From the NCBI GenBank assembly GCA_964609825.1, contig CAZSSH010000007.1:186001-250000 (forward strand): a DNA stretch of 64,000 bases, written 5' to 3'. The notes beneath the pieces were generated by a model. It did not search any database and was not told the DNA's origin. It saw only the letters and a list, made by a program, of their open reading frames with translations. Position numbers and translations under genes: made by a program. The stretch comes from CAZSSH01 sp964609825. Its GTDB lineage: Bacteria > Verrucomicrobiota > Lentisphaeria > Victivallales > Victivallaceae. Of the stretch, positions 43,579 through 51,198 are shown one piece after another. Position 1 is the stretch's first letter. Each line of letters begins with the position of its first letter.

Positions 43579-44462
43579 ATCAAACATCGTTTTTGACCGC
43601 GCTTTACCATGTCTGTCTGGGGACGGCGATTTTTGGAGACTTACGCAAACAAAGCTGGGGACGGACGATTTTTCATTTGTTTTTGATGTCGGCCCTGATC
43701 GGTTTGTTGATCGGGCTCGGGATGAGCATCCAGTTTAAAGAGGAGTGCGCGCCCTTGGTTGCCAAGCTGCAAAAAGAATTCGGCGCGATTGTGATCGTCA
43801 ATCACCGGATCAACCCCGAGTTGCGCCCGGATGAGGCGCGGCAAGTACTGCTCGGCAAGGGAATCCTGCTCGATTATCTCCCGGAGTGGAAAAATATAGC
43901 GGTCTCTCCCTCCGAAACCGAAACCATGGAACACATTATTTTGTGGACTCCCGAAGCGATCGCCTCCGGAATGGCGATTGACAAAAACTGGTTTTTCAAT
44001 TTCTTTCGGGTTGCCGGCTCCGGTTCGTTTGTGGTCACTGACGCGGCGGGGATCAATCAGGCGCTCAACAATATTAAATTTGACAAGAGTGCCGAAGTCA
44101 AGGATTTGGAGCTCCGCAAGGTGACGTTCGGTGACTTGTTTTCGGCGCTGCAAATGGTGTACTGGTTTGCCTTTTGGCTGTTGTACGGCATTGGCGCCAT
44201 GAGTTTGGCTTTGATGTATACGGCATTGTTTACCGCTGTCTTTATGATCACCGGCCGCGACCGGCTGCGGACGATGACGCTCAATGAATTTTGGAAAATG
44301 GGGATCTATGCCGGATATCCGGCGATGATCGTAGGGATGTTTTTTCCGGCGCTGGATTTGCCGTTTTTGAGCTACAGCACCGTTTATATGCTCGGTCTGG
44401 TCATCTACTGGATGGTGGCCGCCACCCGATTGGAGGGACAAAATGGATCAACAGAATCATGA
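43575..44462 (+). CDS. DUF1189-like membrane protein
   Basis: The product is 295 aa, starting with GTG inside the def stop (GTGA). One helix lies at about 30-50, then an extracytoplasmic domain to about 190, then four C-terminal helices (VYWFAFWLLYGIGAMSLALMY, and PAMIVGMFFPALDLPFL). This layout, with DLRKQSWGRTIFHLFLMSALIG, resembles DUF1189. Its function is unknown. It overlaps the start of the Cdc123-like gene by 20 bp, so both are probably expressed together. Confidence 0.65.
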   Translation: MNQTSFLTALYHVCLGTAIFGDLRKQSWGRTIFHLFLMSALIGLLIGLGMSIQFKEECAPLVAKLQKEFGAIVIVNHRINPELRPDEARQVLLGKGILLDYLPEWKNIAVSPSETETMEHIILWTPEAIASGMAIDKNWFFNFFRVAGSGSFVVTDAAGINQALNNIKFDKSAEVKDLELRKVTFGDLFSALQMVYWFAFWLLYGIGAMSLALMYTALFTAVFMITGRDRLRTMTLNEFWKMGIYAGYPAMIVGMFFPALDLPFLSYSTVYMLGLVIYWMVAATRLEGQNGSTES

Positions 44463-45177
44463 TTTTTTACGGATGCCGGTCTGGTATCCCGTGCTGGCCA
44501 ACCATACGTTTTTAACCTCGTTTGTCCGCTTGAGCGACGATGCCGTCAAGGCGATGCTTGATTTGCAGATTACCGGACCAAAGCAGTCGGTGGTGGCCTC
44601 GGTCATTGACGAGTTGCGCTTGCCGATGTCCAACATCCCCGGCAACTGTTTTACCTGTGTAGATAACTGTGCGCCCACCGATACCGAGCGTTTTGCTGGC
44701 AAGCGCGGCGCCGTTTACTCGCCTGAGAGCGCGTGGAAATATCTGGTGTTGAGCGAAAAGGTCCGCCGGTCGGCCGCCGCCGGCGAGGTGCAGTTTATTT
44801 GTCTCCGGCCGTTCCGCCGGATGAACCGGGCGCGCGAGTTCCGGTTGTTCATCCACGAGGGCAAGCTTTTTGCGATGAGTCAATACTCGTTGTCGCGCTA
44901 TTTTCGGCAACTCGACGAATTGAAAGAGCAATACTGGCAGATGGCCGAGGATTTTATCAACCATATCAACTGGCTGTTGCCGCTTAAGACGCTGGTGATG
45001 GATATTTATTTTACCAGCGACGATCAAATTTTGGTCATCGACCTCAATCCGTGGGGCGGGGTGACCGATCCCTTGCTGCTGCGGCAGTGGGATCAGCATG
45101 ATTTCAGCACGCCGTTGGGGTGTTTGCTGATGACTCCGCCGACCCGGATCACCGGGGATGTCAACGTATCATTTTAG
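44443..45177 (+). CDS. Cdc123-like ATP-grasp protein
   Basis: The product is 244 aa. The C-terminal half closely follows the D123/Cdc123 pattern: REFRLFIHEGKLFAMSQYS (E132, R134), a YWQMAEDFI helix, then VMDIYF (D187) and VIDLNPWGGVTDPLLLRQW (D200, N202). These Asp and Asn residues correspond to ATP-grasp Mg/ATP ligands in Cdc123. The N-terminal PTDTERF and SPESAWKYLVLSEKV fit the substrate-side segments. Eukaryotic Cdc123 is an assembly factor of eIF2; bacterial homologues are ATP-grasp enzymes of unknown role. It sits between translation and nucleotide-hygiene genes (def, rdgB). The family call is by eye. Confidence 0.75.
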   Translation: MDQQNHDFLRMPVWYPVLANHTFLTSFVRLSDDAVKAMLDLQITGPKQSVVASVIDELRLPMSNIPGNCFTCVDNCAPTDTERFAGKRGAVYSPESAWKYLVLSEKVRRSAAAGEVQFICLRPFRRMNRAREFRLFIHEGKLFAMSQYSLSRYFRQLDELKEQYWQMAEDFINHINWLLPLKTLVMDIYFTSDDQILVIDLNPWGGVTDPLLLRQWDQHDFSTPLGCLLMTPPTRITGDVNVSF

Positions 45178-45187
45178 GAGAAACAAG

Positions 45188-45793
45188 ATGGCTTATATCG
45201 TAGTTGCCACCAAAAACAGTCATAAAGTCGATGAGTATAAAAAACTTTTGAGCGCTCAAAAAGTGGAGCTCAAATCGTTGCTCGATTATCCCGGTTTCAC
45301 CGAGGTAGAGGAAAACGGCAAAACCTTCCGCGAAAATGCCGCGTTAAAGGCGTTGGCGGCGTGCAAATACTGCGATGTCCCGGCCTTTGCCGACGACTCC
45401 GGTCTGGAGGTTGAGGCCCTGGACGGCCGCCCCGGGATTTACTCGGCGCGTTACGCCCCCACTGATAAAGAGCGGATCGCCAAACTGTTGGGCGAGCTCA
45501 AGGATAAAACCAACCGCCGCGCCCGTTTTGTCTGCGCGATTGCGATTGCGATCAACGGCGAAGTTATCGAAACCTTTGAGGGCGAAGTCAAAGGGGTAAT
45601 CGTCGATTCTCCGCGCGGTGCGGGCGGCTTCGGCTACGACCCGGTATTTTTGCCGGACGGCTATGACCAAACTTTTGGCGAAATGGATCAGGAGCTTAAA
45701 AATCAAATCAGCCACCGCGCCAAGGCGTTTCAGGCGGCGATGGAGTTTGTCGAGGACGAGATGTCGGTTCTCGACGACGATTTTGATCTCTAG
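45188..45793 (+). CDS. rdgB: XTP/dITP diphosphatase (RdgB/HAM1)
   Basis: The product is 201 aa from ATG 45188 (RBS AGGAG in the 10-bp gap after the Cdc123-like gene). The start YIVVATKNSHKVDEYKKLL carries the TxNxxK motif. PAFADDSGLEVEALDGRPGIYSARYA holds the catalytic Asp and the metal ligands, and GGFGYDPVFLPDG and SHRAKAFQ complete the site. It hydrolyses non-canonical purine nucleotides such as dITP and XTP, protecting DNA and RNA. Confidence 0.96.
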   Translation: MAYIVVATKNSHKVDEYKKLLSAQKVELKSLLDYPGFTEVEENGKTFRENAALKALAACKYCDVPAFADDSGLEVEALDGRPGIYSARYAPTDKERIAKLLGELKDKTNRRARFVCAIAIAINGEVIETFEGEVKGVIVDSPRGAGGFGYDPVFLPDGYDQTFGEMDQELKNQISHRAKAFQAAMEFVEDEMSVLDDDFDL

Positions 45794-45853
45794 AATGGCA
45801 TGACCGCCCGCGTGACGGGCAAAATGCGGGTGCAATTGCCCGCCGGAGGTCGG

Positions 45854-46948
45854 ATGTCGCAAACGGATGATAAAACAGCTTTGATTTCGGCACCGGATGC
45901 CGGGCTGACGGCGGACGAAGGCGCGGTGACGCTGCCCCGGGAGCGGCAAATAGCCACCTCGGGCCCCGAGTTTGAGGAGTTGGCGGCGTGTCACTTACCC
46001 GCCGATGTGAGGACTCCCGCCATCGAGTTTACCCGGCCTGCCGGACGTTCGCAGTGGACGGCTTTGGGGGCGGTGATCTTTGTCGCTCTGTCGGTGCTCC
46101 TTTTGTATTGGCTCTTGCCTGCTCCGGCCCAAATCGAGTCGCTGCGCTCGCTGCCTTTGGATAATACGCTCAAAAAACTTTCGCTGGCCCCGGTCAATGC
46201 CCAACTCTTTAAAGACGCCGAGTCCTTGCGCACCCAAAAAAAGTTTGACGGCTGCGTCAATTTGTTATCTCCCTTTGTCATCACCGCCGACGATGCGGCG
46301 CTGGCTCAAAACACCCGCTTGGCCTTTGTGTATCTGGACGCCTTGTACCAAAGCACGGTTGACGCCTCCGAGTTCCGGCGCGGCTATTTTTTTGCCGGAC
46401 GGCTGACCCAGCTTGAGCCCGATGACAAAAACTGGCGGCTGTGGCGCTGGGTGCTCACTCCGGAAGTCTTTGACTATGCAAAAATTTGGACTCAGCTTGC
46501 CCAGAATACCTTGCATCCCGCCGAAGTCACCACCTTGCGCCGTCAGGCCGACCGGGCGCTCGACGACTTTGCGGCCTTGGCGAAAAAAATGGGCGACGAT
46601 TTGCCGCAGACCGTCTGTGCCAATCTGCAATTGCGCCGGGCGGCCCTTTTGACCACGGTGTGGGTGCTTGACGGCTACCCCGGCTACCCCGACAATACGC
46701 CGGAGGACCGCGGTGTTGCCGCGCGCGAGGAGGCCTACCGGCTGGCCGAGCTCTATCCTAATTATGAGACTTCACTCAAGACAAGATTGTTTATCGTGCA
46801 AAAGTTGCTGGCAACTTCAACCGGCAACCTTAACTTTGCCAACTTTTATTATTGGCGCGGGCATAAACTTTTTCGCACCAAATATCTTGAAGATGAGCGG
46901 CAGACACTGGAACGCGAGCTCGCCAATTGGGAGAAAAACCGCAAATGA
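45854..46948 (+). CDS. Single-pass membrane protein of unknown function
   Basis: The product is 364 aa from ATG 45854, which follows GGAGG by 5 bp. Upstream in-frame ATGs at 45800 and 45824 lack such a site. Residues 1-67 are polar, a helix at about 68-88 (WTALGAVIFVALSVLLLYWLL) spans the membrane, and the rest is a mostly helical domain of about 275 residues with a weak TPR-like look (QLFKDAESLRTQKKFDGCVNLL). No family is recognised. The stop overlaps the next ATG (ATGA). Confidence 0.7.
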   Translation: MSQTDDKTALISAPDAGLTADEGAVTLPRERQIATSGPEFEELAACHLPADVRTPAIEFTRPAGRSQWTALGAVIFVALSVLLLYWLLPAPAQIESLRSLPLDNTLKKLSLAPVNAQLFKDAESLRTQKKFDGCVNLLSPFVITADDAALAQNTRLAFVYLDALYQSTVDASEFRRGYFFAGRLTQLEPDDKNWRLWRWVLTPEVFDYAKIWTQLAQNTLHPAEVTTLRRQADRALDDFAALAKKMGDDLPQTVCANLQLRRAALLTTVWVLDGYPGYPDNTPEDRGVAAREEAYRLAELYPNYETSLKTRLFIVQKLLATSTGNLNFANFYYWRGHKLFRTKYLEDERQTLERELANWEKNRK

Positions 46949-48066
46949 GTACGAGTCAATCACGGCAAAAAAACGTTTGGCCGCAGAGCGTATCCTGGGC
47001 CAATTGGCGGTTTTGGGCGATTACGTTATTGTATTTGCTATCCTTTGTGCTGATGACGCACGACCCCTTCTTCATCGACCGCGGCGCGTTTGTCTACAAG
47101 CAGGGGATGCTCGCAATCGTGCTTGCCTTTGTCATCGTTTCGGCGGTCAACTGGGAGTTTTATCTCTTTGGAAAACCAGCCGGCGGCAACCTTTTGCTGC
47201 AAGTGCTGCAACTCTTGCCGTTTTCGCTTGTATTGGCACGCTTGACCGGCAAACCGGCCGCATCGGCGTTGCCAAACTCGGCATTGGAGGCGGTCAAATG
47301 GTTTGTGAGCGACGCATTTTCCGCAATTATGAGCTGGATCCCTTTGTGGATCCGTGAAATTTTCGCTAACTGGCAGCTGAGTTTGCTGCTCTTGGCGGTG
47401 ATGCTGCTCTTTGGCTTCAAGAGCGTCAAAGTCAAAATCGGGATATTGATTTCTCTTTTGTTCTTTTTGCTGGCGGGCAATTTGGCGGGCAACCCCTCGC
47501 TGTATTGTTTGTTGTCGCTGGCACTCTTTGCCGCCGGGCTTGCCTTGCAGTTTCAGCGCTACGGTAAAGTGGTTTATTTTGAAAACGTGATTGCCAAACT
47601 TCGCTTGGACGGCGAAATCGACAGCTTAAGGGCTGCCGCCGTCTGCCGGGTTATGACGTCTCTTTATGAGGACAAAAAGCTCTCCGAGATATCACTCTTG
47701 TTGGTCGTCAAGGATGTTTACGCCAAATCGCAATCGTATACCGGCCCCGAGTTGAAGCTGATTGCCGGGGAAATCACCCGCCAGCTGGTGTTTCACTACC
47801 ACTTTGCCGTCCTGAGTTGCGACGGCAACGGCTGGTTTCTGGCCGCCGACCCGAGATTGCGCCGCTGCGACAATTTGTTGTCGGCGGTGTCGGTTGTGCC
47901 GCGCATGGTTCTGGCGGCGGTAATTACCCTCTTTTGGATACTGATCCCGGTGGACCTGATCCCCGACGCCATCCCGGTCTTCGGCGTCCTCGACGACCTT
48001 ACGCTCTCGGCGTTGTCGCTCGCCTTGCTTAAAAACGCTTGGGCCAGCCTCCACAGCGACGAATAA
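46945..48066 (+). CDS. Membrane protein with C-terminal DUF1232-like segment
   Basis: The product is 373 aa from ATG 46945, overlapping the previous stop. About seven helices lie in residues 20-190, then a soluble stretch of about 100 residues. The C-terminal FWILIPVDLIPDAIPVFGVLDDLTLSALSL matches the DUF1232/YkvA pattern (sPiDliPd..p..G..DD). Its function is unknown. It ends the gltX-to-DUF1232 run, and the first copy of the island repeat begins 4 bp later. Confidence 0.7.
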   Translation: MSTSQSRQKNVWPQSVSWANWRFWAITLLYLLSFVLMTHDPFFIDRGAFVYKQGMLAIVLAFVIVSAVNWEFYLFGKPAGGNLLLQVLQLLPFSLVLARLTGKPAASALPNSALEAVKWFVSDAFSAIMSWIPLWIREIFANWQLSLLLLAVMLLFGFKSVKVKIGILISLLFFLLAGNLAGNPSLYCLLSLALFAAGLALQFQRYGKVVYFENVIAKLRLDGEIDSLRAAAVCRVMTSLYEDKKLSEISLLLVVKDVYAKSQSYTGPELKLIAGEITRQLVFHYHFAVLSCDGNGWFLAADPRLRRCDNLLSAVSVVPRMVLAAVITLFWILIPVDLIPDAIPVFGVLDDLTLSALSLALLKNAWASLHSDE

Positions 48067-48069
48067 TCA

Positions 48070-48377
48070 GCCAAAACATTGTCTCCTCGCACCAATAGTG
48101 CGGTTAGCACCGCTCGCGAATGTGAGAGAATCGCCGAGCGCATGCGATGGCGACAAGGAGAGGAACGACGCAGTCGAACGTAGTCGAGCGAAGGCTCCAC
48201 CGCCGTAATGGATGCGTCAGCCATCCATGTTGAGGTGGCGTGACGGGGCTGCAAAGCGTGCCCCGGCCGGCTACGGGCGGAAGTCTGTCGCGTGGCGTGG
48301 CCGATAACCATAATTTGTCCCAACGGCCAGTTAAACGTATCGTCACGCGGCTTTTCCCTCCCCGGCTCCAAGCAACA
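48070..48377 (-). repeat. Left inverted-repeat copy flanking the AT-rich island
   Basis: About 300 bp, reading from 48377 down to 48070. It is homologous to 50750-51045 in opposite orientation. Shared blocks include TGTTGCTTGG at the inner end, a 21-bp stretch with CGTTTAACTGGCCGTTGGG, the 29-bp CAGACTTCCGCCCGTAGCC... block and the outer GCTAACCGC.CTATT..TGCGAGGAG end. It is GC-rich like the host. Both copies contain conserved hairpins (see findings). A short open frame across it is not conserved between copies because of a 1-nt indel. Confidence 0.85.
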
Positions 48378-48622
48378 CGGATTTATGCTCTACCGCGTGA
48401 TGCTTATCACTCCCTGTTAGGGCGAGTCAGTGCAACTACTATATGCAAATGCCGCGATTAACATAGATAAGAATACTTTTATTGTAACAATATGCATGAC
48501 AAACGAGTCTTTTTTTATTTTGGAATAGCAAATTTGAAAATAAAAAATGTTAATAATAAACGGCTTACAAAAAGTCAAGACGAGAGACAAAAAATATTGA
48601 ATAAAAAATAAAATAATTTTTC

Positions 48623-48650
48623 TTGAATTTGCGCAAAGCGAGAGTATATT
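48623..48650 (+). promoter_or_regulatory. Predicted promoter of the island transcript
   Basis: There is TTGAAT (48623-48628), a 16-bp spacer and TATATT (48645-48650). The start would be about 48657, giving a leader of about 195 nt before the 46-aa gene. Confidence 0.45.
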
Positions 48651-48656
48651 AGCTTG

Positions 48657-48800
48657 GTGTACTAAAAAGAGACCCTGGGGGTATGTATATCTCATGGGAG
48701 ATATAACCAGAGTCAAAGTGCATCAAATGCCCGTAACAACATGATTGTATGATGTTGAACATTCAATAGCATAGCGGTATGCTTAATATAACATCATATG
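48657..48800 (+). ncRNA. Candidate structured leader or small RNA
   Basis: Two stem-loops follow the promoter. The first is TATATCTC-ATGG-GAGATATA (48686-48705, 8 bp perfect). The second is a nested structure with outer arms TATGATGTT (48748-48756) and AACATCATA (48790-48798) and an inner AGCATA-GCGG-TATGCT (48768-48783). No open frame with a ribosome site is seen in this part, so it may be a leader, a small RNA or a DNA-level regulatory site. Confidence 0.4.
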
Positions 48801-48852
48801 ATAATTTTGTCAAACGGGTATTTGCAACATCACTAACAAAAAGGTGAACACA

Positions 48853-48993
48853 ATGGCGCAGAATGAGAAAACTTCTCAGCGCGTTGCGACACTTGCTGCA
48901 AAGGTGTTACGAAATCCGAATAGCTCGAAGATTTCAAAAACCCTTGCTGCTTCTGTCCTAACGCAGGCTCCTGACAAGAAACTTACAAAGTAA
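48853..48993 (+). CDS. 46-aa basic protein
   Basis: ATG 48853 follows AAAGGTG. The product is MAQNEKTSQRVATLAAKVLR, then a Ser/Lys-rich segment ending AASVLTQAPDKKLTK. Rich in Lys, Ala and Ser, it resembles short proteins with a TS.RVA..A.K.L...SSK..K.LAAS.LTQ pattern that I have seen without a function attached. A perfect 11-bp GC-rich hairpin follows. It is too short for usual gene callers, but the start, RBS and composition support translation. Confidence 0.6.
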   Translation: MAQNEKTSQRVATLAAKVLRNPNSSKISKTLAASVLTQAPDKKLTK

Positions 48994-49004
48994 TTGTCTG
49001 CCGT

Positions 49005-49031
49005 GACATCGGCCGACGAGCGGCCGATGTC
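49005..49031. other. Perfect 11-bp GC-rich hairpin between the 46-aa and 193-aa genes
   Basis: GACATCGGCCG (49005-49015), loop ACGAG, CGGCCGATGTC (49021-49031). There is no T-run after it, so it is not a standard terminator. It may stabilise or process the mRNA, or be a recognition site. It stands out against the AT-rich surroundings. Confidence 0.7.
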
Positions 49032-49064
49032 TGTAACGCAAATATAACAAGTTAGGGAAAAAAT

Positions 49065-49646
49065 ATGTCAATTAATCAAGATAAAGTAGGCGAAATATTT
49101 GAACCATATAAAGACCTTATTGCCAATACGATAAAAACTGCTCTTAGCGAATATAAAGAAAAATGTGAGCGAATTATCCCTGATCTTGGGCTAACATCAA
49201 GAGCTAACATCATTTCAGATTTAGTACAAAAAAAATTAACTGCATTTACCGAGTTATTTCCTAAATTTAAAACTCACGAACAACATGGAAGTTTTTTCAT
49301 TTACTCGGATACATTTGCATTACGTCCAAAAAAAATTGACTCAAACCACCGTTCTGGAAATGTCAAAACCAAAAGAGTTGTTGCAATGAAAGAACAGAGC
49401 TGCAGCATCCCTGGCCTAGAAAATAACATGGTCTTTTTGACTTTAGGTTATTATCTAGAAGAATACACACAAAATTTAATAAGTGTATTTATCATTGCAG
49501 AGGGACCACGCACTAACTCTTGGGAAATTCCAATTTACACAGAAATTCCGTCAGAACAAATGACATTTGCGATGCCAATCGAACAAAAAGAACCTATTAA
49601 GCGCGTCAAAATTAAAGGTCGTAAGGAAAACGAAGCTGTATCGTAA
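49065..49646 (+). CDS. 193-aa protein of unknown family in the island
   Basis: ATG 49065 follows GTTAGGGA. The N-terminal ~85 residues are predicted helical (KVGEIFEPYKDLIANTIKTALSEYK), and the C-terminal part is beta-rich (MVFLTLGYYLEEYTQ; ISVFIIAEGPRTNSWEIPIYTEI), ending in a basic tail. There is no signal peptide or membrane helix. I do not recognise a family. The 25-bp spacing to the XRE-ImmA gene and shared AT-rich composition suggest a two-gene module in which this protein may be the partner or substrate of the peptidase. Confidence 0.75.
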   Translation: MSINQDKVGEIFEPYKDLIANTIKTALSEYKEKCERIIPDLGLTSRANIISDLVQKKLTAFTELFPKFKTHEQHGSFFIYSDTFALRPKKIDSNHRSGNVKTKRVVAMKEQSCSIPGLENNMVFLTLGYYLEEYTQNLISVFIIAEGPRTNSWEIPIYTEIPSEQMTFAMPIEQKEPIKRVKIKGRKENEAVS

Positions 49647-49671
49647 GTAAACCATTAAGGCATAAATAAAC

Positions 49672-50727
49672 ATGGAAAACTCATTACAATTTTATCCTGA
49701 TATGTTTCGTTTAGCTCGTGGATATCGAGGAATGACACAATCAGTACTTGCAATGGAAACTAGTATTTCACAAGGGCTATTATCCCAATTCGACCATGGA
49801 TTAAAAACCCCTGATCCGGAACAAATACATAAAATTGCAACTGTGCTCAACTTTCCTGTTTCTTTTTTTACTCGTCCCGGAGTTGATATGCCATCTGGAA
49901 TGATCTTTCACAGAAAACGAATGTCCTTAAAAGAACGTGATCGATCTATGATCGAGAACGAAGCTAAACTGCGACTCCATTGTTTAAAAATTTTACTCCA
50001 AGATCTCGAAATTTGTACTAATATAAAAAAAATGGAGCTCGCAGACTTTAATCATGATCCAGCAAAAATTGCCACGGCGTTGCGCTATTATTGGAAAATA
50101 CCTGATGGTCCCATAAAGGACCTTTTCTCTATCGTTGAAAATAACGGAATTATTATTTTACGTTTTGATTTTGGCAATAGTACTTTGGATGGCTTTTTTA
50201 TCCAAGATGAACATCCATGTATTGTCATTAATTCAGAGTTTCCAATGGATAGACAACGCTTCACGCTGTGCCATGAATTGGGTCATCTAATTATGCATGA
50301 TTATCCTGACGATAATATCGAAGAAGATGCCAATGTTTTTGCATCCGAATTTTTAATGCCATCCCATGATATTAAAGAAGACTTGGCCCACCATCGCATA
50401 GATTTAAGGCTTTTAATTGACCTAAAACCAATATGGAGGGTATCAATTGGTGCATTGTTGCAGAAAGCAAAGGAATTAGAATACATCAGCGATTCAAATT
50501 ATCGCCGCATTATAATACAAATGAATGCTTTACAAATAAGAAGAACAGAGCCAGCCCCAATACCGCTAGAAAATCCATCACTTGTAAAAGAAATTATTGA
50601 TACTTACATTAATGAATTTAAGTATACTATCGAAGATCTACAAAATGCAATGGCAATTTCTCAAGAAGACTATATAAGGTTTTTTTCACCATTTGTTTTT
50701 AAGGAAAAAAACAACATAGTCAATTAA
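49672..50727 (+). CDS. XRE-family regulator fused to ImmA/IrrE metallopeptidase
   Basis: The product is 351 aa. Residues about 10-68 are an XRE helix-turn-helix (LARGYRGMTQSVLAMETSIS, with the recognition helix near QGLLSQFDHG). Residues about 150-290 are an ImmA/IrrE peptidase with HELGH (H201, E202, H205) and EEDANVFASEFLMP holding the probable third ligand Glu at 217-218. Proteins of this type cleave repressors (ImmA, IrrE) or act in phage- and toxin-antitoxin-type modules. The C-terminal ~60 residues are helical. No other repressor gene is next to it. Confidence 0.9.
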   Translation: MENSLQFYPDMFRLARGYRGMTQSVLAMETSISQGLLSQFDHGLKTPDPEQIHKIATVLNFPVSFFTRPGVDMPSGMIFHRKRMSLKERDRSMIENEAKLRLHCLKILLQDLEICTNIKKMELADFNHDPAKIATALRYYWKIPDGPIKDLFSIVENNGIIILRFDFGNSTLDGFFIQDEHPCIVINSEFPMDRQRFTLCHELGHLIMHDYPDDNIEEDANVFASEFLMPSHDIKEDLAHHRIDLRLLIDLKPIWRVSIGALLQKAKELEYISDSNYRRIIIQMNALQIRRTEPAPIPLENPSLVKEIIDTYINEFKYTIEDLQNAMAISQEDYIRFFSPFVFKEKNNIVN

Positions 50728-50749
50728 TAATTCTGGACAGTACCACCAA

Positions 50750-51045
50750 TGTTGCTTGGCCCGGAAGAAAACACCGGCGACTTAACGTTTAACTGGCCGT
50801 TGGGACGACGGATGTTGGCTAGCCACGCCACGTTGCAGACTTCCGCCCGTAGCCGGCCGGGGCATGCTGCGCTGCCCCGTCACGCCACCTCAACGCGGAC
50901 GGCTGCGCGCCCGCTACGGCGGTGGGGCCTTCGCTCGACTACGTGCGGCTGCGTCGTTTCTCTCCTTGTTGCCTTTGCGTTCGCTCGGCAATGCCCTTAC
51001 ATTCGCGAGCGGCGCTAACCGCGCTATTGATGCGAGGAGGCAGTG
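50750..51045 (+). repeat. Right inverted-repeat copy flanking the AT-rich island
   Basis: It is homologous to 48070-48377 in opposite orientation, about 80-85% identical over about 270 bp by eye. The same end (TGTTGCTTGG...CGTTTAACTGG) faces the island on both sides, and the same GCTAACC..GCGAGGAG end faces outward. It contains the hairpin GCGGACG/CGCCCGC, the counterpart of ATGGATG/CATCCAT in the left copy. Confidence 0.85.
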
Positions 51046-51094
51046 TTACGTGGACAGCCTTACTGCGGAGACGTTGTGATGCGGGACAAGCCCC

Positions 51095-51137
51095 GGCTCG
51101 TGGCGCTAACCCGCGCTATTACCTGTGAGAAGACATT
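51095..51137 (+). repeat. Fragment of the same repeat (third partial copy)
   Basis: GCGCTAACCCGCGCTATT followed by GTGAGAAGACATTGTTTGG repeats the outer end of the element. The left copy reads GCTAACCGCACTATT, then GAGGAGACAATGTTTTGG. Its presence just outside the right copy suggests repeated insertion or a decayed tandem copy. Confidence 0.6.
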
Positions 51138-51152
51138 GTTTGGTGAAACAAT

Positions 51153-51184
51153 AAAAAAGGCCGGACGTTTTTTGGCGTCCGGCC
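51153..51184 (-). terminator. Rho-independent terminator after the ABC exporter gene
   Basis: On the minus strand there is a perfect 9-bp stem GGCCGGACG (51184-51176) and CGTCCGGCC (51167-51159), with six U residues (complement of 51158-51153). Confidence 0.92.
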
Positions 51185-51198
51185 CGAAATTATTTGGC

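Larger units (their letters stand above)
48378..50749. mobile_element. AT-rich island of foreign character between inverted repeats
   Basis: From 48378 to 50749 the base composition drops sharply compared with the flanking genes, with long A/T runs. It holds one 46-aa, one 193-aa and one 351-aa gene, all on the plus strand. It is bounded on both sides by the inverted repeat. No transposase, integrase or target-site duplication is seen, so the mechanism of arrival is open. The low-GC codon use of the genes differs from every other gene in the window. Confidence 0.65.

Noticed and set aside
47796..48371. Minus-strand reading frame running from the left repeat into the DUF1232-like gene, similar in part to a frame in the right repeat.
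   Set aside because: The two copies share protein similarity only in part; a 1-nt indel shifts the frame, and the conserved feature is base pairing, so a structured repeat is a better reading.
48460..48620. Rho-independent terminator from the T-run near 48510.
   Set aside because: No stable stem precedes the T-run; it is ordinary AT-rich sequence.
49005..49058. Integron attC site after the 46-aa gene (hairpin plus TAACAA and GTTAGG-like bases).
   Set aside because: The hairpin is perfect, unlike the imperfect attC core, the R-box does not fit GTTRRRY, and no integrase is present.
48378..50749. Insertion sequence with a transposase.
   Set aside because: None of the three genes has transposase or integrase motifs, and no short terminal duplication was found.
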